Positions 7,084 to 19,307 are shown, counted from the first letter of the stretch. The stretch is DNA of 62,308 nucleotides from Collinsella sp. CAG:166 (GCA_000434535.1 FR878731.1:1-62308); one strand, 5' to 3'. Notes: generated by a model not told the origin, from the letters alone. Program-made: numbers and translations.

Positions 7084-8427
7084 TTAGCGCAGCAGGCCGG
7101 CTACTTCGCCGGCTAGGGTGATGGTGCCGGCTGCCACGAAGGACTCGCCCGCGGCATCGAAGGCAGCGAGGGCCTCGGACACGCTCGGGTATACGCCCGC
7201 CAGCTTATCGGCATCAACGAGGGCGGCGAGCTCCTCTGCCGGCAGGGCGCGGTCGGAATCGGTCTGCGTCACGACCACACGGGGGAAGGCCGGGACAAGC
7301 ACGTCGACGATGCCCGCCACGTCCTTGTCAGCCAACGCCGCGCACAGCAGCGTTGGGCGATTCTCTACGCACGGATCGATCTCGTCCAGTGCGCTCACAA
7401 AGTTCTCGCAGCTCTGAGGATTATGGCAGGCGTCGAGCAGCTTGAGCGGATCGGTTCCCAGCACATCAAAGCGACCCGGCGTGGGGCAGCCCATAAGCGA
7501 AGCGTCGAGCGCATCGTGGTCGAGTTCGCGGCCCAGATAGCCCTCGCACAGCACAATCGCGCATGCGGCATTCTGCGGCTGATACGCCGGCTTAACCATG
7601 CTCGACGTATAGATCGCGCGCGGCGTGGTACAGCTAAACTCCACCGTATCACCCACGTGTGCCGGAAGTTTGGTCGTCGCATGGCTCACCACGAGCGGCA
7701 CAACGCCGCACTCGCGACAACGTGCATCCATCACGCGTTGAACACTCGCCTCATGCGTGCCCTCGCCCAAAACAACCAAACGCCCAGGCTTAATTACCGC
7801 AGCCTTCTCCCCCGCAATGGCCTCGAGCGTATCGCCAAGGACCTTCGTATGGTCGAGTCCAATGCCCGTAATGGCGACGGCCACGGGATCGGTCGCACTC
7901 GTAGCATCCCATCGTCCGCCCATGCCAACCTCAAGCACGGCCACGTCCACGCAAGCCTCGGCAAACATGGTCAAACCGGCCACGGACAAAAGATCGAAGG
8001 GCGTAATAGCGCGAAGTTCCTCGCCCGCCGCCTCACGACGTGCGTTGAGACGACGGCCCGCCTCATACGCCGCAGAGACACCATGGGCAAAGACCTCGTC
8101 TGAGACGACCTTTCCATCAATCTCCATACGCTCGGGATAACGCACCAGATGAGGAGAAGTAAAGAGCGCCGTCTTAAGGCCCTCGCCACTAAGAATGGCA
8201 GCCGAGAATCGCGTCGTCGAGGTCTTTCCATTGGTACCGGCTATCTGGACGCAATCATAGAACTCGTCAGGACGACCAAGCTCATCGAGCATCTCGACAA
8301 CGGTCTCGAGCAGCGGCGTGGAATAACGCGCAATCTTGCCCGTATCAGCCGCAAGCGCAACAACCTTATCAAAAGAAAGCTCCGGAACCTCAAACGGCAC
8401 CGAATACAACCCCGAACGCTTCGCCAT
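7084..8427 (-). CDS. folC: Folylpolyglutamate synthase / dihydrofolate synthase family (FolC)
   Basis: 447 residues. It adds glutamate to folates (and possibly to dihydropteroate) using ATP, in the cytoplasm. The Mur-ligase-type P-loop AGTNGKTSTTRF lies at residues 63-73, followed by SPHLVRYPERM and the ligase motif GGRWDATSATDPVAV with GIGLDHTKVLGDT. The C-terminal domain has DACHNPQS and the usual Rossmann-like end. Start placed at ATG 8427, because GAGGGGA lies about eight bases upstream and the longer frame to 8484 adds no conserved sequence. It lies 279 bases downstream of valS on the same strand, a common pairing in Gram-positives, with a terminator-like hairpin and a nested palindrome between them. 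Confidence 0.92.
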   Translation of the reverse strand: MAKRSGLYSVPFEVPELSFDKVVALAADTGKIARYSTPLLETVVEMLDELGRPDEFYDCVQIAGTNGKTSTTRFSAAILSGEGLKTALFTSPHLVRYPERMEIDGKVVSDEVFAHGVSAAYEAGRRLNARREAAGEELRAITPFDLLSVAGLTMFAEACVDVAVLEVGMGGRWDATSATDPVAVAITGIGLDHTKVLGDTLEAIAGEKAAVIKPGRLVVLGEGTHEASVQRVMDARCRECGVVPLVVSHATTKLPAHVGDTVEFSCTTPRAIYTSSMVKPAYQPQNAACAIVLCEGYLGRELDHDALDASLMGCPTPGRFDVLGTDPLKLLDACHNPQSCENFVSALDEIDPCVENRPTLLCAALADKDVAGIVDVLVPAFPRVVVTQTDSDRALPAEELAALVDADKLAGVYPSVSEALAAFDAAGESFVAAGTITLAGEVAGLLR

Positions 8428-8445
8428 AACCAAAGTCCCCTCAAC

Positions 8446-8476
8446 ATAAAAAGAGGCCCGTAATAAACAACGAGCC
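8446..8476 (-). terminator. Terminator-like hairpin in the valS-folC gap
   Basis: On the minus strand GAGGGGCTCG, a short loop and CGGGCCTC are followed by TTTTT, about 20 bases before the folC start. It could terminate valS transcription or attenuate folC. Confidence 0.5.
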
Positions 8477-8586
8477 CCTCCCATTCAAAATATCAGCCAA
8501 ACACCGCTTTGCAGCGAGATCAAGGCCACAACCCTGTGGCCCTAACGCGCCAGATGCAAACAACCACGTAAACGAACTAGGAGCGG

Positions 8587-8687
8587 CCCGACGCTTTGCT
8601 CGATACAAGTTCCGCACGCAAAGGACAGCACTTAATGTGCTGTCCGTCTTGCGCAGGACTGTCCGCAGTAGCGAGCAAAGCGTCGGG
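8587..8687. repeat. Nested palindrome between valS and folC
   Basis: Outer arms CCCGACGCTTTGCTCG (8587-8602) and exact complement (8672-8687). Inner hairpin GGACAGCAC (8623-8631) with GTGCTGTCC (8637-8645). Architecture and some inner sequence (CACATTA/GTG loop, GTGCGGAA) match the palindrome upstream of valS, while the arms differ. Confidence 0.85.
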
Positions 8688-8706
8688 ACGCGCCCCTCAG
8701 TAAAAT

Positions 8707-11403
<2,697 letters not shown>

Positions 11404-11423
11404 ATATCTCTCCCTGTCCCGCC

Positions 11424-11539
11424 GGGGAGGAATGTAGGCCCGATTTTCGCTCGGTCAGGTCCTGGGCTCGCTCGAAGACCACATTACGTGGTCTTCGGCT
11501 CGTGCGGAATCTACGAAAATCGGGCCTACATTCCTCCCC
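11424..11539. repeat. Nested palindrome upstream of valS
   Basis: Perfect 26-bp arms (11424-11449 and 11514-11539, starting GGGGAGGAATGTAGG) enclose an inner perfect hairpin, GAAGACCAC…GTGGTCTTC (11474-11496). It lies 20 bases before the valS start, between clpX and valS. Structural twin of 8587-8687. Confidence 0.9.
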
Positions 11540-11633
11540 TTAGGTATCGATTACTTCAGTCTGATATGACTTCGCCGAGGCTTAAACAAACACACAGAAT
11601 AGCACAGGTAGTTGGGGTTATTGCGCATCTATA

Positions 11634-11669
11634 AAATAGCCTCCGGCCGCGAGCGGTCGGAGGCTATTT
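11634..11669 (-). terminator. Rho-independent terminator of clpX
   Basis: AAATAGCCTCC…GGAGGCTATTT, a long GC-rich stem ending in T residues, about 20 bases after the clpX stop codon. Confidence 0.8.
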
Positions 11670-11690
11670 GCAAACTCGTTTTAGGCTGGT

Positions 11691-13100
11691 TTACCCGTAG
11701 ATGCGTTGGGGCTGTTCTTCGCCCTTTACGGAGGCTTCGGTCACAATGACCTTGGAAACACCCTCCTCGCTGGGGAGGTCGAACATCGTCTGCTGCAGCA
11801 CGTCCTCGCAAATGGAGCGCAGGCCGCGGGCGCCGGTCTTGCGGGCAAGCGCCATGCGGGCGATCTCGTGCAGGGCGGCATCCTCAAACTCAAGCTCAAC
11901 GTCCTCGAGCTGGAACATCTTACGGTACTGACGCACAACAGCGTTCTTGGGCTCGGTTAGGATCGACACCAGGTCGTCCTCGTCGAGCGCTTGCGTCTGG
12001 GTGACGACGGGCGTACGTCCCACAAACTCGGGGATCATGCCAAAGGCGTTGAGGTCCTGCGGGAGCACCTGGCGCAGCAGGTCGTTCTCGTCGACCGAGG
12101 TGGGGCCGGCGATCTCGGAGTTAAAGCCCACGCCCTTGTTGCCCACGCGGTCGGCGATGATCTTGTCCAGGCCCACAAAGGCACCGCCGCAGATAAACAG
12201 GATGTTGGTCGTGTCGATCTGCAGCAGCTCCTGCTGGGGATGCTTACGGCCACCGGTGGGCGGAACGCTTGCCACCGTGCCCTCAAGAATCTTAAGCAGT
12301 GCCTGCTGAACGCCCTCGCCCGAAACATCGCGGGTAATGGAAAGGTTCTCTGCCTTGCGGGCGATCTTGTCGATCTCGTCCACGTAGATGATGCCAACCT
12401 GCGCGCGCTCAATGTCGCCATCGGCGGCATTGATGAGCTTGAGCAGAATGTTCTCCACGTCCTCACCCACGTAACCAGCCTCGGTGAGCGCGGTGGCGTC
12501 GGCGATGGCAAACGGAACTTCGAGGATGCGCGCGAGCGTCTGGGCGAGCAGGGTCTTACCGGTACCGGTGGGACCGAGCAGCAAAATGTTGGACTTGGCG
12601 AGCTCTACCTCGTCCATATCGTCGTCGAGCTGCGAACCCATGCCGTCACCAAAGGCAGAAACCGCGGCACCGCCCTCGATCACGCGGCGGTAATGGTTGT
12701 ACACGGCAACCGACATGGCGCGCTTGGCGTCCTCCTGGCCCATGACATAGGCCGAAAGCTCATCGTAGATCTCGTGCGGCGTCGGCACGTGCGTGATGAC
12801 CTGACGGGCATCGTCCTCGAGCTCAAAGCCCTCGGCCTCGGGATCCATGGCAGGCTGGGACGCAGCCTGGCCGTGATCGTTGAGGAAGCCCGGCAGCTTG
12901 CCGTTGCGGGCAGCGTCCATAAAGTCCGAAGCCAGCGACTCCTCCAGGATCTCGGAGCAGGCGGCGACGCACTCGTCGCAGATAAAGATGTTGGTCGGGC
13001 CCTTTACAAGGCGGCGAACCTGCCCCTGCTCTTTTCCGCAGAAGGAGCAGCGGATGGGATTGCCGTTCTCGTCGAAGTTGTCCTGCATGTTACCGGCCAT
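11691..13100 (-). CDS. clpX: ATP-dependent Clp protease ATP-binding subunit ClpX
   Basis: 469 residues. It unfolds substrates and feeds them to ClpP. The N-terminal zinc-binding domain uses C18, C21, C41 and C44 (CSFCGK…CDEC). The AAA+ core has Walker A GPTGTGKTLLAQTLA, Walker B IIYVDEIDKIA, the pore loop region GYVGEDVENILLKL, and the ClpP-contacting IGF-like loop replaced here by VGFNSEI. The length is slightly above the family average owing to a linker insertion around residues 65-95 and another near 150 (GDGMGSQLDDDMDE). It starts one base after the clpP stop, so the two are co-transcribed and possibly translationally coupled. Confidence 0.97.
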   Translation of the reverse strand: MAGNMQDNFDENGNPIRCSFCGKEQGQVRRLVKGPTNIFICDECVAACSEILEESLASDFMDAARNGKLPGFLNDHGQAASQPAMDPEAEGFELEDDARQVITHVPTPHEIYDELSAYVMGQEDAKRAMSVAVYNHYRRVIEGGAAVSAFGDGMGSQLDDDMDEVELAKSNILLLGPTGTGKTLLAQTLARILEVPFAIADATALTEAGYVGEDVENILLKLINAADGDIERAQVGIIYVDEIDKIARKAENLSITRDVSGEGVQQALLKILEGTVASVPPTGGRKHPQQELLQIDTTNILFICGGAFVGLDKIIADRVGNKGVGFNSEIAGPTSVDENDLLRQVLPQDLNAFGMIPEFVGRTPVVTQTQALDEDDLVSILTEPKNAVVRQYRKMFQLEDVELEFEDAALHEIARMALARKTGARGLRSICEDVLQQTMFDLPSEEGVSKVIVTEASVKGEEQPQRIYG

Positions 13101-13101
13101 C

Positions 13102-13728
13102 CTAGGCGTCCTTCGCGGCGAGGTCGCGCGAGGTGACGATGCGGTCGATCAGGCCGTAGTCGAGGGCTTCGGCAGCGGTCAGGTAGTTGTCGCGCTCGGT
13201 ATCGGCCTGGACCTTCTCGATGGGCTGGCCCGAGGCATCGGACAGGATCTGGTTGAGCTCGCGGCGAGTCTTCTTAATCTCCTCGGCCACGATCTCGATC
13301 TCGGTCTGCTGACCCTGGGCACCGCCGCTGGGCTGATGAATCATGACCTTGGAATGCGGCAGGCAGAAGCGCTTGCCCTTGGCGCCGGCCGAAAGCAGCA
13401 CGGCGGCCATAGACGCGGCCATACCGACGCAGATGGTGGAGACCTGCGGCTTAATGAAGTTCATGGTGTCCAGAATCGCCAGGCCGGAGTAGACCTCGCC
13501 ACCGGGCGAATTGATGTAGAGCGAGATATCCTTCTCGGCATCCTGGCTCTCAAGATGCAGCAGCTGGGCAACGACCAGGTTGGCGCTGACGGAGTTGATC
13601 TCCTCGCCCAAGAAGATGATGCGGTCGTTGAGCAGGCGCGAATAGATATCGTAGCTGCGCTCGCCGCGCGGCGTCTGCTCGATAACGTATGGCACGAGGG
13701 CGGAATCGAACTTAGCGATCATACGCAT
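13102..13728 (-). CDS. clpP: ATP-dependent Clp protease proteolytic subunit ClpP
   Basis: Serine protease of about 208 residues. Catalytic Ser lies in GMAASMAAVLLSAGAKGKR, His in LPHSKVMIHQPSGG, and Asp in the C-terminal region (DTERDNYLTAAEALDYGLID). It forms the tetradecameric chamber for ClpX. The frame is open to a TTG at 13752. I prefer the start reading MRMIAKFDS at 13728 (AAGAGAG eight bases upstream), or the ATG at 13722, which gives the standard ClpP N-terminus. Operon order tig-clpP-clpX is conserved in many bacteria. Confidence 0.95.
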   Translation of the reverse strand: MRMIAKFDSALVPYVIEQTPRGERSYDIYSRLLNDRIIFLGEEINSVSANLVVAQLLHLESQDAEKDISLYINSPGGEVYSGLAILDTMNFIKPQVSTICVGMAASMAAVLLSAGAKGKRFCLPHSKVMIHQPSGGAQGQQTEIEIVAEEIKKTRRELNQILSDASGQPIEKVQADTERDNYLTAAEALDYGLIDRIVTSRDLAAKDA

Positions 13729-13768
13729 CTCCATTTCTCTCTTGCGGACCAAATTGGTTCTAGATAAA

Positions 13769-13809
13769 CGTACGGTGCCCGCATGCTATGCATTGGCTGG
13801 CACCGTACG
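13769..13809 (-). terminator. Hairpin after tig
   Basis: CGTACGGTGCC (13769-13779) with the exact complement (13799-13809), followed on the minus strand by TTTATC. Probably a terminator or attenuator between tig and clpP. Confidence 0.6.
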
Positions 13810-13885
13810 AAGCTACCGGATAACCGGTGTATAACTTTACCCCATCACGGGCGCACGCATGCGCTCGCGGGCAAGGTGGCGAGAA

Positions 13886-15187
13886 TTACTCGGCGTCCTT
13901 GGCGGTCTCGTCGACCTCGGTCACCTTAGCGTTCTCAACCAGGTGATCGACAGCCTTGGAGCGACGGATGGACTCGCGGACGGCAGGCATGCGGCCATCG
14001 GCGATGAACTCGGCCTTGGAAGCCTCGACGTCCTTGACGCCGGCCTTCTCGAACTCGGCGTTGACGTCGTCCTCGGTGACCTCGATCTTGAGCTCACGGG
14101 CGAGGGCGTCGAGCGCCAGGGACTCACGGGCAACGTCGTTGGCCTGCTTGTGCAGGTCGCCGATGAACTGCTCCATGGTCAGACCGGAAGCGGGCAGCCA
14201 GGTGTCGAGCGTCATGCCGCGGGCAGCGAGGTTGGACAGGAAGTTCTGGCCAAGCTCCTCAAAGACGGACTGCTCGTAGTCGGCGTCCATCTCGTCGAGC
14301 TGCAGGCGCTCGGCGAGAGCGGAGACGCAACGGTTCTCCTTCTCGGCCGGGAGGCGGGAAGCCTTGTCCTGCTCGATCTCGATCTTGATGGCGTCGCGCA
14401 TGGCGTCGATGCTGTCGAAGCCAAAGTCGGACTTGACGAGCTCGTCGGTGAGCTCGGGGGTGTTGCGGACCTTGATGCCCTTGACGGTGACCTCGACGGT
14501 ATGGGTCTCGGCCTCCTCGCCCTCCTCGGCCTCGTCGGTCCAGGTGACGGACTTGACGTCGTCAACGTTGGCGCCGATCAGGGCCTCGTTGAACTCCTTG
14601 GGGTTGCTGTCGCTACCGGCGATGAGCATGCGGCCCTCGGCGGCAAAGTTGTCGGCGTTCTCGATGGCCTTGAGGTCGACGGTAACGTAGTCCTCGGCCT
14701 CGACAGCGCGACCCTCGACGTCCTCGAAGGTGGCACGGTAGTTGAGGAGCATCTCGACCTGGTTGTTGATCTCGGACTCGGTGACCTCCGCGGGGGGCAT
14801 CTCGATCTCGACGGCGTCGAAGGAGGAGAGCTCAGCGGCGGGACGCAGGGAGAACTCGACGGTGTAGGTGTAGTCCTCGTGATCCTTGGCGAGGTCGAGC
14901 TCCTTGTAGTCACCGCTCTTGGTGGGGACGATGTCCAGCTCGTTGAGCACGGCGGGCTCGTTGGCGGCGATCAGGTCGTTGGTGGCCTGAGCGAGGGTAG
15001 CCTCGGCGCCAAGAGCGGAGTCGATGACCGGACGGGGGGCCTTACCGGCGCGGAAGCCCGGGAAGCGGTACTTCTTGGCGGTCTCCTTGTAGGCCTTCTT
15101 GATCGCGGCGTCGACGTCGGCGGCCGGGATGGTGACCGTAGCGGTGAGCTTGGCGTCCTTGACGTCAGAAGCGGTGATGTTCAACAC
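13886..15187 (-). CDS. tig: Trigger factor, ribosome-bound chaperone and peptidyl-prolyl isomerase
   Basis: 433 residues, close to the usual 432. The ribosome-binding N-domain contains the signature GFRAGKAPR (here PGFRAGKAPRPVID). It is followed by the FKBP-like middle domain, recognisable but acidic (EDYVTVDLKAIENADNF), and a helical C-domain. The frame remains open upstream across the tRNA-Leu gene, so the longer reading is an artefact. AGGAGGAAC directly precedes GTG at 15187, giving the N-terminus MLNITASDVKDAKLTATV. First gene of the tig-clpP-clpX group. Confidence 0.95.
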   Translation of the reverse strand: MLNITASDVKDAKLTATVTIPAADVDAAIKKAYKETAKKYRFPGFRAGKAPRPVIDSALGAEATLAQATNDLIAANEPAVLNELDIVPTKSGDYKELDLAKDHEDYTYTVEFSLRPAAELSSFDAVEIEMPPAEVTESEINNQVEMLLNYRATFEDVEGRAVEAEDYVTVDLKAIENADNFAAEGRMLIAGSDSNPKEFNEALIGANVDDVKSVTWTDEAEEGEEAETHTVEVTVKGIKVRNTPELTDELVKSDFGFDSIDAMRDAIKIEIEQDKASRLPAEKENRCVSALAERLQLDEMDADYEQSVFEELGQNFLSNLAARGMTLDTWLPASGLTMEQFIGDLHKQANDVARESLALDALARELKIEVTEDDVNAEFEKAGVKDVEASKAEFIADGRMPAVRESIRRSKAVDHLVENAKVTEVDETAKDAE

Positions 15188-15277
15188 GTTCCTCCTCATA
15201 CTGCCCAGCTTATCTGAGGTGCTGGTACCTTTATGCAACAAGCGTCGCGAGGGCATAAACCGACGCGGGTGCGTTGG

Positions 15278-15358
15278 TGCGGGCGAAAGGACTCGAACCT
15301 TCACGGGAATCCCACCAGAACCTAAATCTGGCGCGTCTACCAATTCCGCCACGCCCGC
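15278..15358 (-). tRNA. tRNA-Leu (anticodon UAG)
   Basis: Class II cloverleaf: acceptor GCGGGCG pairs with CGCCCGC, discriminator A, anticodon stem CCAGA/TCTGG with loop TTTAGGT, T-arm GGTTCGAGTCC. CCA is not encoded. It lies about 90 bases upstream of tig on the same strand. Confidence 0.95.
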
Positions 15359-15444
15359 ATGAGCGCACAGACTAGGAATGATAGCAGATACGAGCGGCAA
15401 GCGCACGCACACCTTTTACAGGCTCACGACCTCACCACGAGTGC

Positions 15445-15469
15445 AAAAGGCGGGGCGAGTTGCCCCGCC
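15445..15469 (-). terminator. Rho-independent terminator of the molybdenum hydroxylase operon
   Basis: GGCGGGGC, loop AACTC, GCCCCGCC, then TTTT on the minus strand, about 30 bases after the xdh stop. Confidence 0.85.
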
Positions 15470-15498
15470 CCGCCCATTACGACTTGTTCGCTGACCCG

Positions 15499-18330
15499 CT
15501 ACTCCCCCAGCAGAGCCTTCTCGGGCGTGATCGGCAGCGAGCGTACCTGATGTCCGGTGGCGTGTGCCACGGCCGAGGCCACGGCGGCGAGCGGCGTGTT
15601 GATGACGACCTCGCCAATCGACTTGGCGCCAAACGGACCCGTCGGCTCGTAGCTCGGCTCAAAGGCCACGCGAATGCTGCCGATATCCAGGCGCGTGGGC
15701 AGCTTGTAGCTCATAAAGTTGCCGGTGCGCAGGCGGCCGCGATCGTCGTGCTCGACGATCTCGTAGAGCGCGTGGCCGATACCTTGGGCAATACCGCCCT
15801 CGGCCTGGACGCGCGCGAGCGCCTCGTTGATCACGGTACCGCAGTCGACGGCCGCCGCGTAGTCCACCACAGTCACCTTGCCGGTGGCCTTGTCGACCTC
15901 GACCTCGGCAATGCCGGCCATAAACGGCGGAGGCGAAACGGGGAGGCAGGCAGAAGCGTGCGAGGTCAGCGCGTCGCCGCCCGCGATGTTCTTGACGCAC
16001 AGGTTGGCAAAGTCGCGCAGCGTGAGGTAGCAGTTCTGCTCGCGGGCGGCACGCTCGTCGGACAGGCGCACGTACTGGCCATCAAAGACCACGTCGGCAG
16101 CGTCCACGTCCCACATCTGGGCGGCCTTGGCGCAAATCTTCTCACGCAGCTCGGTCGCGGCGTTCTTGGCTGCCAGACCCGTCACGTACGTGCCCGAGCT
16201 CGCGTACGAGCCGGCGTCGAATGGCGACACATCGGTGTCCACGCCGCGCACCACGATGAGCGAGCTCTCCACACCCAGCTCCTCGGCGGCAATCTGCGCC
16301 AGGATCGTGTCGACGCCCATGCCGTTATCGGTGGCGCCGGTGCCGATGGTAATGAAGCCGTCCTCTTCCAGGCGCATGTCGATGCCGGCGATATCCACGT
16401 TGGAGATGCCCGAGCCCTGCATGGTGAGCGCGCAACCCAGGGCTCGCACGCGGTCGCCCAGGTCCACGGCCAGCGGCTTGTCGCGCCAACCGATCATGTC
16501 CATCGCGCGCAGCAGGCAGCGGTCGAGCGCGCAGGCGTTGAGCTTCTCGTTGTAGTACTGCGGCATGACCTCGCCCTCGCGCACAATGTTCTTAAGGCGC
16601 AGGTCAGCGGGATCCATGTGCAGCATGTCGGCAAGCTCGTTGACGGCGCTCTCGACGGCAAACTGGCCCTGGGTGGCACCGTAGCCGCGATACGCGCCGC
16701 CGCGGTTGGTATTGGTGTAGACGGCCTCCCAGCTAAAGCGGCTCGCCTTCACATGGTTGTAGATGGGCAGACTTTTGTGACCCGACAGGCCGATCGTCGT
16801 GGTGGCGTGCTCGCCGTACGCGCCGGCGTTGGACAGCGTGTGCAGATCGATGGCCGTGATGGTGCCGTCGTTCATGGCGCCCAGCTTAACGGTCATCTGC
16901 ATCTGGTGACGCGAGTTGCCCGCAGTGATGGTCTCCTCGCGGGTGTAACAGCAATAGCTCGGACGGCCAGTCTGCTGGGTCACGAACGCTACGAAGATCT
17001 CGCAGCAACCCGTCTGCTTGGAGCCAAAGCCGCCGCCGATGCGCGGCTTAATGACCTGCACCTGCGACTGCGGAATGTCGAGCGACTGCGCGACCATGCG
17101 GCGCACGTGGAAGGGCACCTGCGTAGAGGTGGTCACCGAGATACGTCCAAACGCGTCGGTCGTCGCGAAGGCGCGGAAGGTTTCCATGGGCGCGGTCTGC
17201 GTGGCCTGGCTGGTGTAGGTGCGCTCAAAGACGATGTCGCTCTGGGCGAAGGCCTCATCCAAGTCGCCAAAATCGCTGGTACCGCTGCACACCAGGTTGC
17301 GAGCAACGTCGCCGCCCTGTGGGAACATAAAGGTCACGTCGCCCTCGGGGTGGACCACGATGTCGTTATCGAGCGCCTGGGTAAAGTCGAGCAGGGGCTC
17401 GAGCACCTCATAGTCGACCTTGATGAGCTTGAGCGCCTTATCGGCGGCCTCCTCGGTCTCGGCGGCGACGATCGCCACCTCCTCGTTTTGGTAACGGACG
17501 AGGTTCTCGAGAATCAGGCGGTCGTAGGGACTCGGCTGCGGATAGCTCTGGCCGGCGATGGTAAAACGGCGCTTGGGCACGTCCTCGTACGTGTAGACGC
17601 CCACGACGCCGGGCACCTTCAGGGCGCGCGACGTATCGATGGAGCGGATCTTGGCGCGGGCATAGGGGCTGCGCTTGAGTTTGACAATGAGCGCGCCGGC
17701 GGGCACCAGGTCGCCCGTGTAGACGGGACGGCCCTCGAGCAGGGCCTTCGAGTCCTTCTTGGGCTGCTTGTGAGTGATCTGCTTGTAAGAGACACCGTCG
17801 CAGCTGGTGTCGTTGACCGGCAGCTCGGGCAACTCAAAGCCAACCTGTACGCCGGACTCGTTGAGGAAGCGCACGATGGCGCGCAGCTGGCTCTCGTAGC
17901 CGCTGCAACGGCAGAGGTTGCCGGCGAGCTGGCGCGAGAGCTCCTCGCGCGTGGCGACGAGGCTTGGGTCCTCCTTGGCGGCGCGGGCGAGCGCCAGCAC
18001 GTTCATGATAAGGCCGGGGGCGCAAAAACCGCACTGCTCGGCGCCTTCGGTAGCCATCGCACGGGCGAGCGCCTCGGACTCGGCCTTGAGGCCCTCGAGC
18101 GTGGTGATGGAGCGGCCCTCGACGCGCGCAGCCGGAACCGAGCAGCTCAGCACCGGGTCGCCGTCAAGCCACACCGTGCACAGACCGCAGTTGGTGGTCT
18201 CGCAGGCGCAGCGCACCGATGCGCAACCCTGCTCGCGCAAAAGCGAAAAAAGCATGGTATCGGGGGCAATCTGGACCTTGACCTTGCGGCCGTTGAGCGT
18301 AAAGGAAAGATCGATGAGTTTGGCAGCCAT
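15499..18330 (-). CDS. Molybdenum hydroxylase, fused [2Fe-2S] and molybdopterin subunits (XdhD-like)
   Basis: 943 residues. The first 160 residues carry two [2Fe-2S] sites: plant-type GCASVRCACETTNCGLC and the helical QCGFCAPG plus CRCSGY. The remainder is a xanthine-oxidase-type molybdopterin subunit with RIGGGFGSKQ, RGGAYRGYGATQGQF and the catalytic-glutamate region GAKSIGEVVIN. This fused layout and size match the E. coli XdhD family, whose members are tied to selenium (labile selenium at molybdenum; annotated as probable selenate reductase or hypoxanthine oxidase). The substrate is not determinable but a purine is likely. Its start overlaps the FAD-subunit stop (TAATG). SelD, YedF, DUF3343 and desulfurase genes elsewhere in the window fit a selenium-dependent enzyme. 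Confidence 0.88.
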   Translation of the reverse strand: MAAKLIDLSFTLNGRKVKVQIAPDTMLFSLLREQGCASVRCACETTNCGLCTVWLDGDPVLSCSVPAARVEGRSITTLEGLKAESEALARAMATEGAEQCGFCAPGLIMNVLALARAAKEDPSLVATREELSRQLAGNLCRCSGYESQLRAIVRFLNESGVQVGFELPELPVNDTSCDGVSYKQITHKQPKKDSKALLEGRPVYTGDLVPAGALIVKLKRSPYARAKIRSIDTSRALKVPGVVGVYTYEDVPKRRFTIAGQSYPQPSPYDRLILENLVRYQNEEVAIVAAETEEAADKALKLIKVDYEVLEPLLDFTQALDNDIVVHPEGDVTFMFPQGGDVARNLVCSGTSDFGDLDEAFAQSDIVFERTYTSQATQTAPMETFRAFATTDAFGRISVTTSTQVPFHVRRMVAQSLDIPQSQVQVIKPRIGGGFGSKQTGCCEIFVAFVTQQTGRPSYCCYTREETITAGNSRHQMQMTVKLGAMNDGTITAIDLHTLSNAGAYGEHATTTIGLSGHKSLPIYNHVKASRFSWEAVYTNTNRGGAYRGYGATQGQFAVESAVNELADMLHMDPADLRLKNIVREGEVMPQYYNEKLNACALDRCLLRAMDMIGWRDKPLAVDLGDRVRALGCALTMQGSGISNVDIAGIDMRLEEDGFITIGTGATDNGMGVDTILAQIAAEELGVESSLIVVRGVDTDVSPFDAGSYASSGTYVTGLAAKNAATELREKICAKAAQMWDVDAADVVFDGQYVRLSDERAAREQNCYLTLRDFANLCVKNIAGGDALTSHASACLPVSPPPFMAGIAEVEVDKATGKVTVVDYAAAVDCGTVINEALARVQAEGGIAQGIGHALYEIVEHDDRGRLRTGNFMSYKLPTRLDIGSIRVAFEPSYEPTGPFGAKSIGEVVINTPLAAVASAVAHATGHQVRSLPITPEKALLGE

Positions 18331-19244
18331 TAGCGCACCTCGCTAGAATCGACGCCGGGCACGCGGCGGCAGGAATACTCGTCCGTGGCAAACTTAGGCA
18401 CTTGCACGGTCTCGAGCTCGTGGGCAAGCGCGGCCGAGAGCTCGATGCCGGCGGCGCGGCGCACGGCCTGAATCGCCAGCGGGGCCGAGATGCGACGGCG
18501 GTAGTCGGCCGAGCCCCACAGATTGGTGCCATAGCTCAGGGCACGCACGGATGCGGCAAGGGCGCGCAGCTCGTCCTCGGAAGGCTGCTCGACGGTAAGG
18601 CCACATGCCTCACCCTGCAGCAGGGTCGCGCGCAGCGGGCGGGCGCCCACGGTGACATGCCAGCTGTTGTCCCACCAGGCGGCGGTGACGTTTAAGGAGG
18701 GGAAGTCGGTGGCGGCCTTGCGCACGGCCTCGTAGCTTGCGCGATAGTCGTGCTTAACGACCACGACGTACTCGATCACGTCGCGCACGTAGCCCATGTC
18801 CACGAACTCGGCGAGCGGCACGCGGCCGGCGCCCGTCAGCTCAACGTACGAGTCGAGCGCCAAAAAGGCCGAGAGCACGTCCGAGAAACCAAAGCGACCG
18901 TAGATGCTGCCGCCCACCGTGGCGGTGTTACGCAGCTGCACGCCCACGATATCGTGGACGGCGAACTCAAAGACATGGTTGACAAGCGCGTTGAGCTCGG
19001 CATGACGCTCGAGCTGGTGCAGGGTACACATGGCACCGATGCGAAACTCGGTCTCGGTCTCCTCGATCTGATCGAGTCCGCAGGCCGAAAGGTCAATCGC
19101 CGTCGCCACGCGACGCGAACCCAGGCGCATCCAGATGCCGCCGCCCACAATCTTGTTGTTGCGGTTCTTCTGTAAGAGCTCATAGGCTTCGGCCGCGTTT
19201 CCAACGCGGACGTAGGTACCGAACTTGAGCACGTTCTCCCCCAT
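18330..19244 (-). CDS. FAD-binding subunit of the molybdenum hydroxylase
   Basis: 304 residues of the CO-dehydrogenase/xanthine-dehydrogenase FAD-subunit family. FAD-binding segments are NNKIVGGGIWMRLG near the N-terminus and NTATVGGSIYGRFGFSDVLSAFLALD in the middle. It would pass electrons between the [2Fe-2S] centres of the downstream subunit and NAD or another carrier. Counterpart of E. coli YgfM. It overlaps the next gene by one base (TAATG), so the subunits are co-translated. First gene of the pair; no separate small iron-sulfur subunit, since that domain is fused to the large subunit. Confidence 0.88.
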   Translation of the reverse strand: MGENVLKFGTYVRVGNAAEAYELLQKNRNNKIVGGGIWMRLGSRRVATAIDLSACGLDQIEETETEFRIGAMCTLHQLERHAELNALVNHVFEFAVHDIVGVQLRNTATVGGSIYGRFGFSDVLSAFLALDSYVELTGAGRVPLAEFVDMGYVRDVIEYVVVVKHDYRASYEAVRKAATDFPSLNVTAAWWDNSWHVTVGARPLRATLLQGEACGLTVEQPSEDELRALAASVRALSYGTNLWGSADYRRRISAPLAIQAVRRAAGIELSAALAHELETVQVPKFATDEYSCRRVPGVDSSEVR

Positions 19245-19307
19245 CTCTTCACTTGTCCAGTGTTTCTAAGTGTACCAAACGAGGGCGCACGACCCTCACC
19301 ACCACAG

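Noticed and set aside
11404..11690. T-box leader for valS
   Set aside because: No conserved T-box sequence or specifier loop; the region is filled by a simple nested palindrome and the clpX terminator.
15188..15412. N-terminal extension of trigger factor
   Set aside because: The extension reads through the tRNA-Leu gene, and a strong ribosome site with GTG at 15187 gives the normal trigger factor N-terminus.
15460..18333. A 957-codon open frame on the plus strand
   Set aside because: Antisense to the molybdenum hydroxylase large subunit and without recognisable motifs; a shadow frame.
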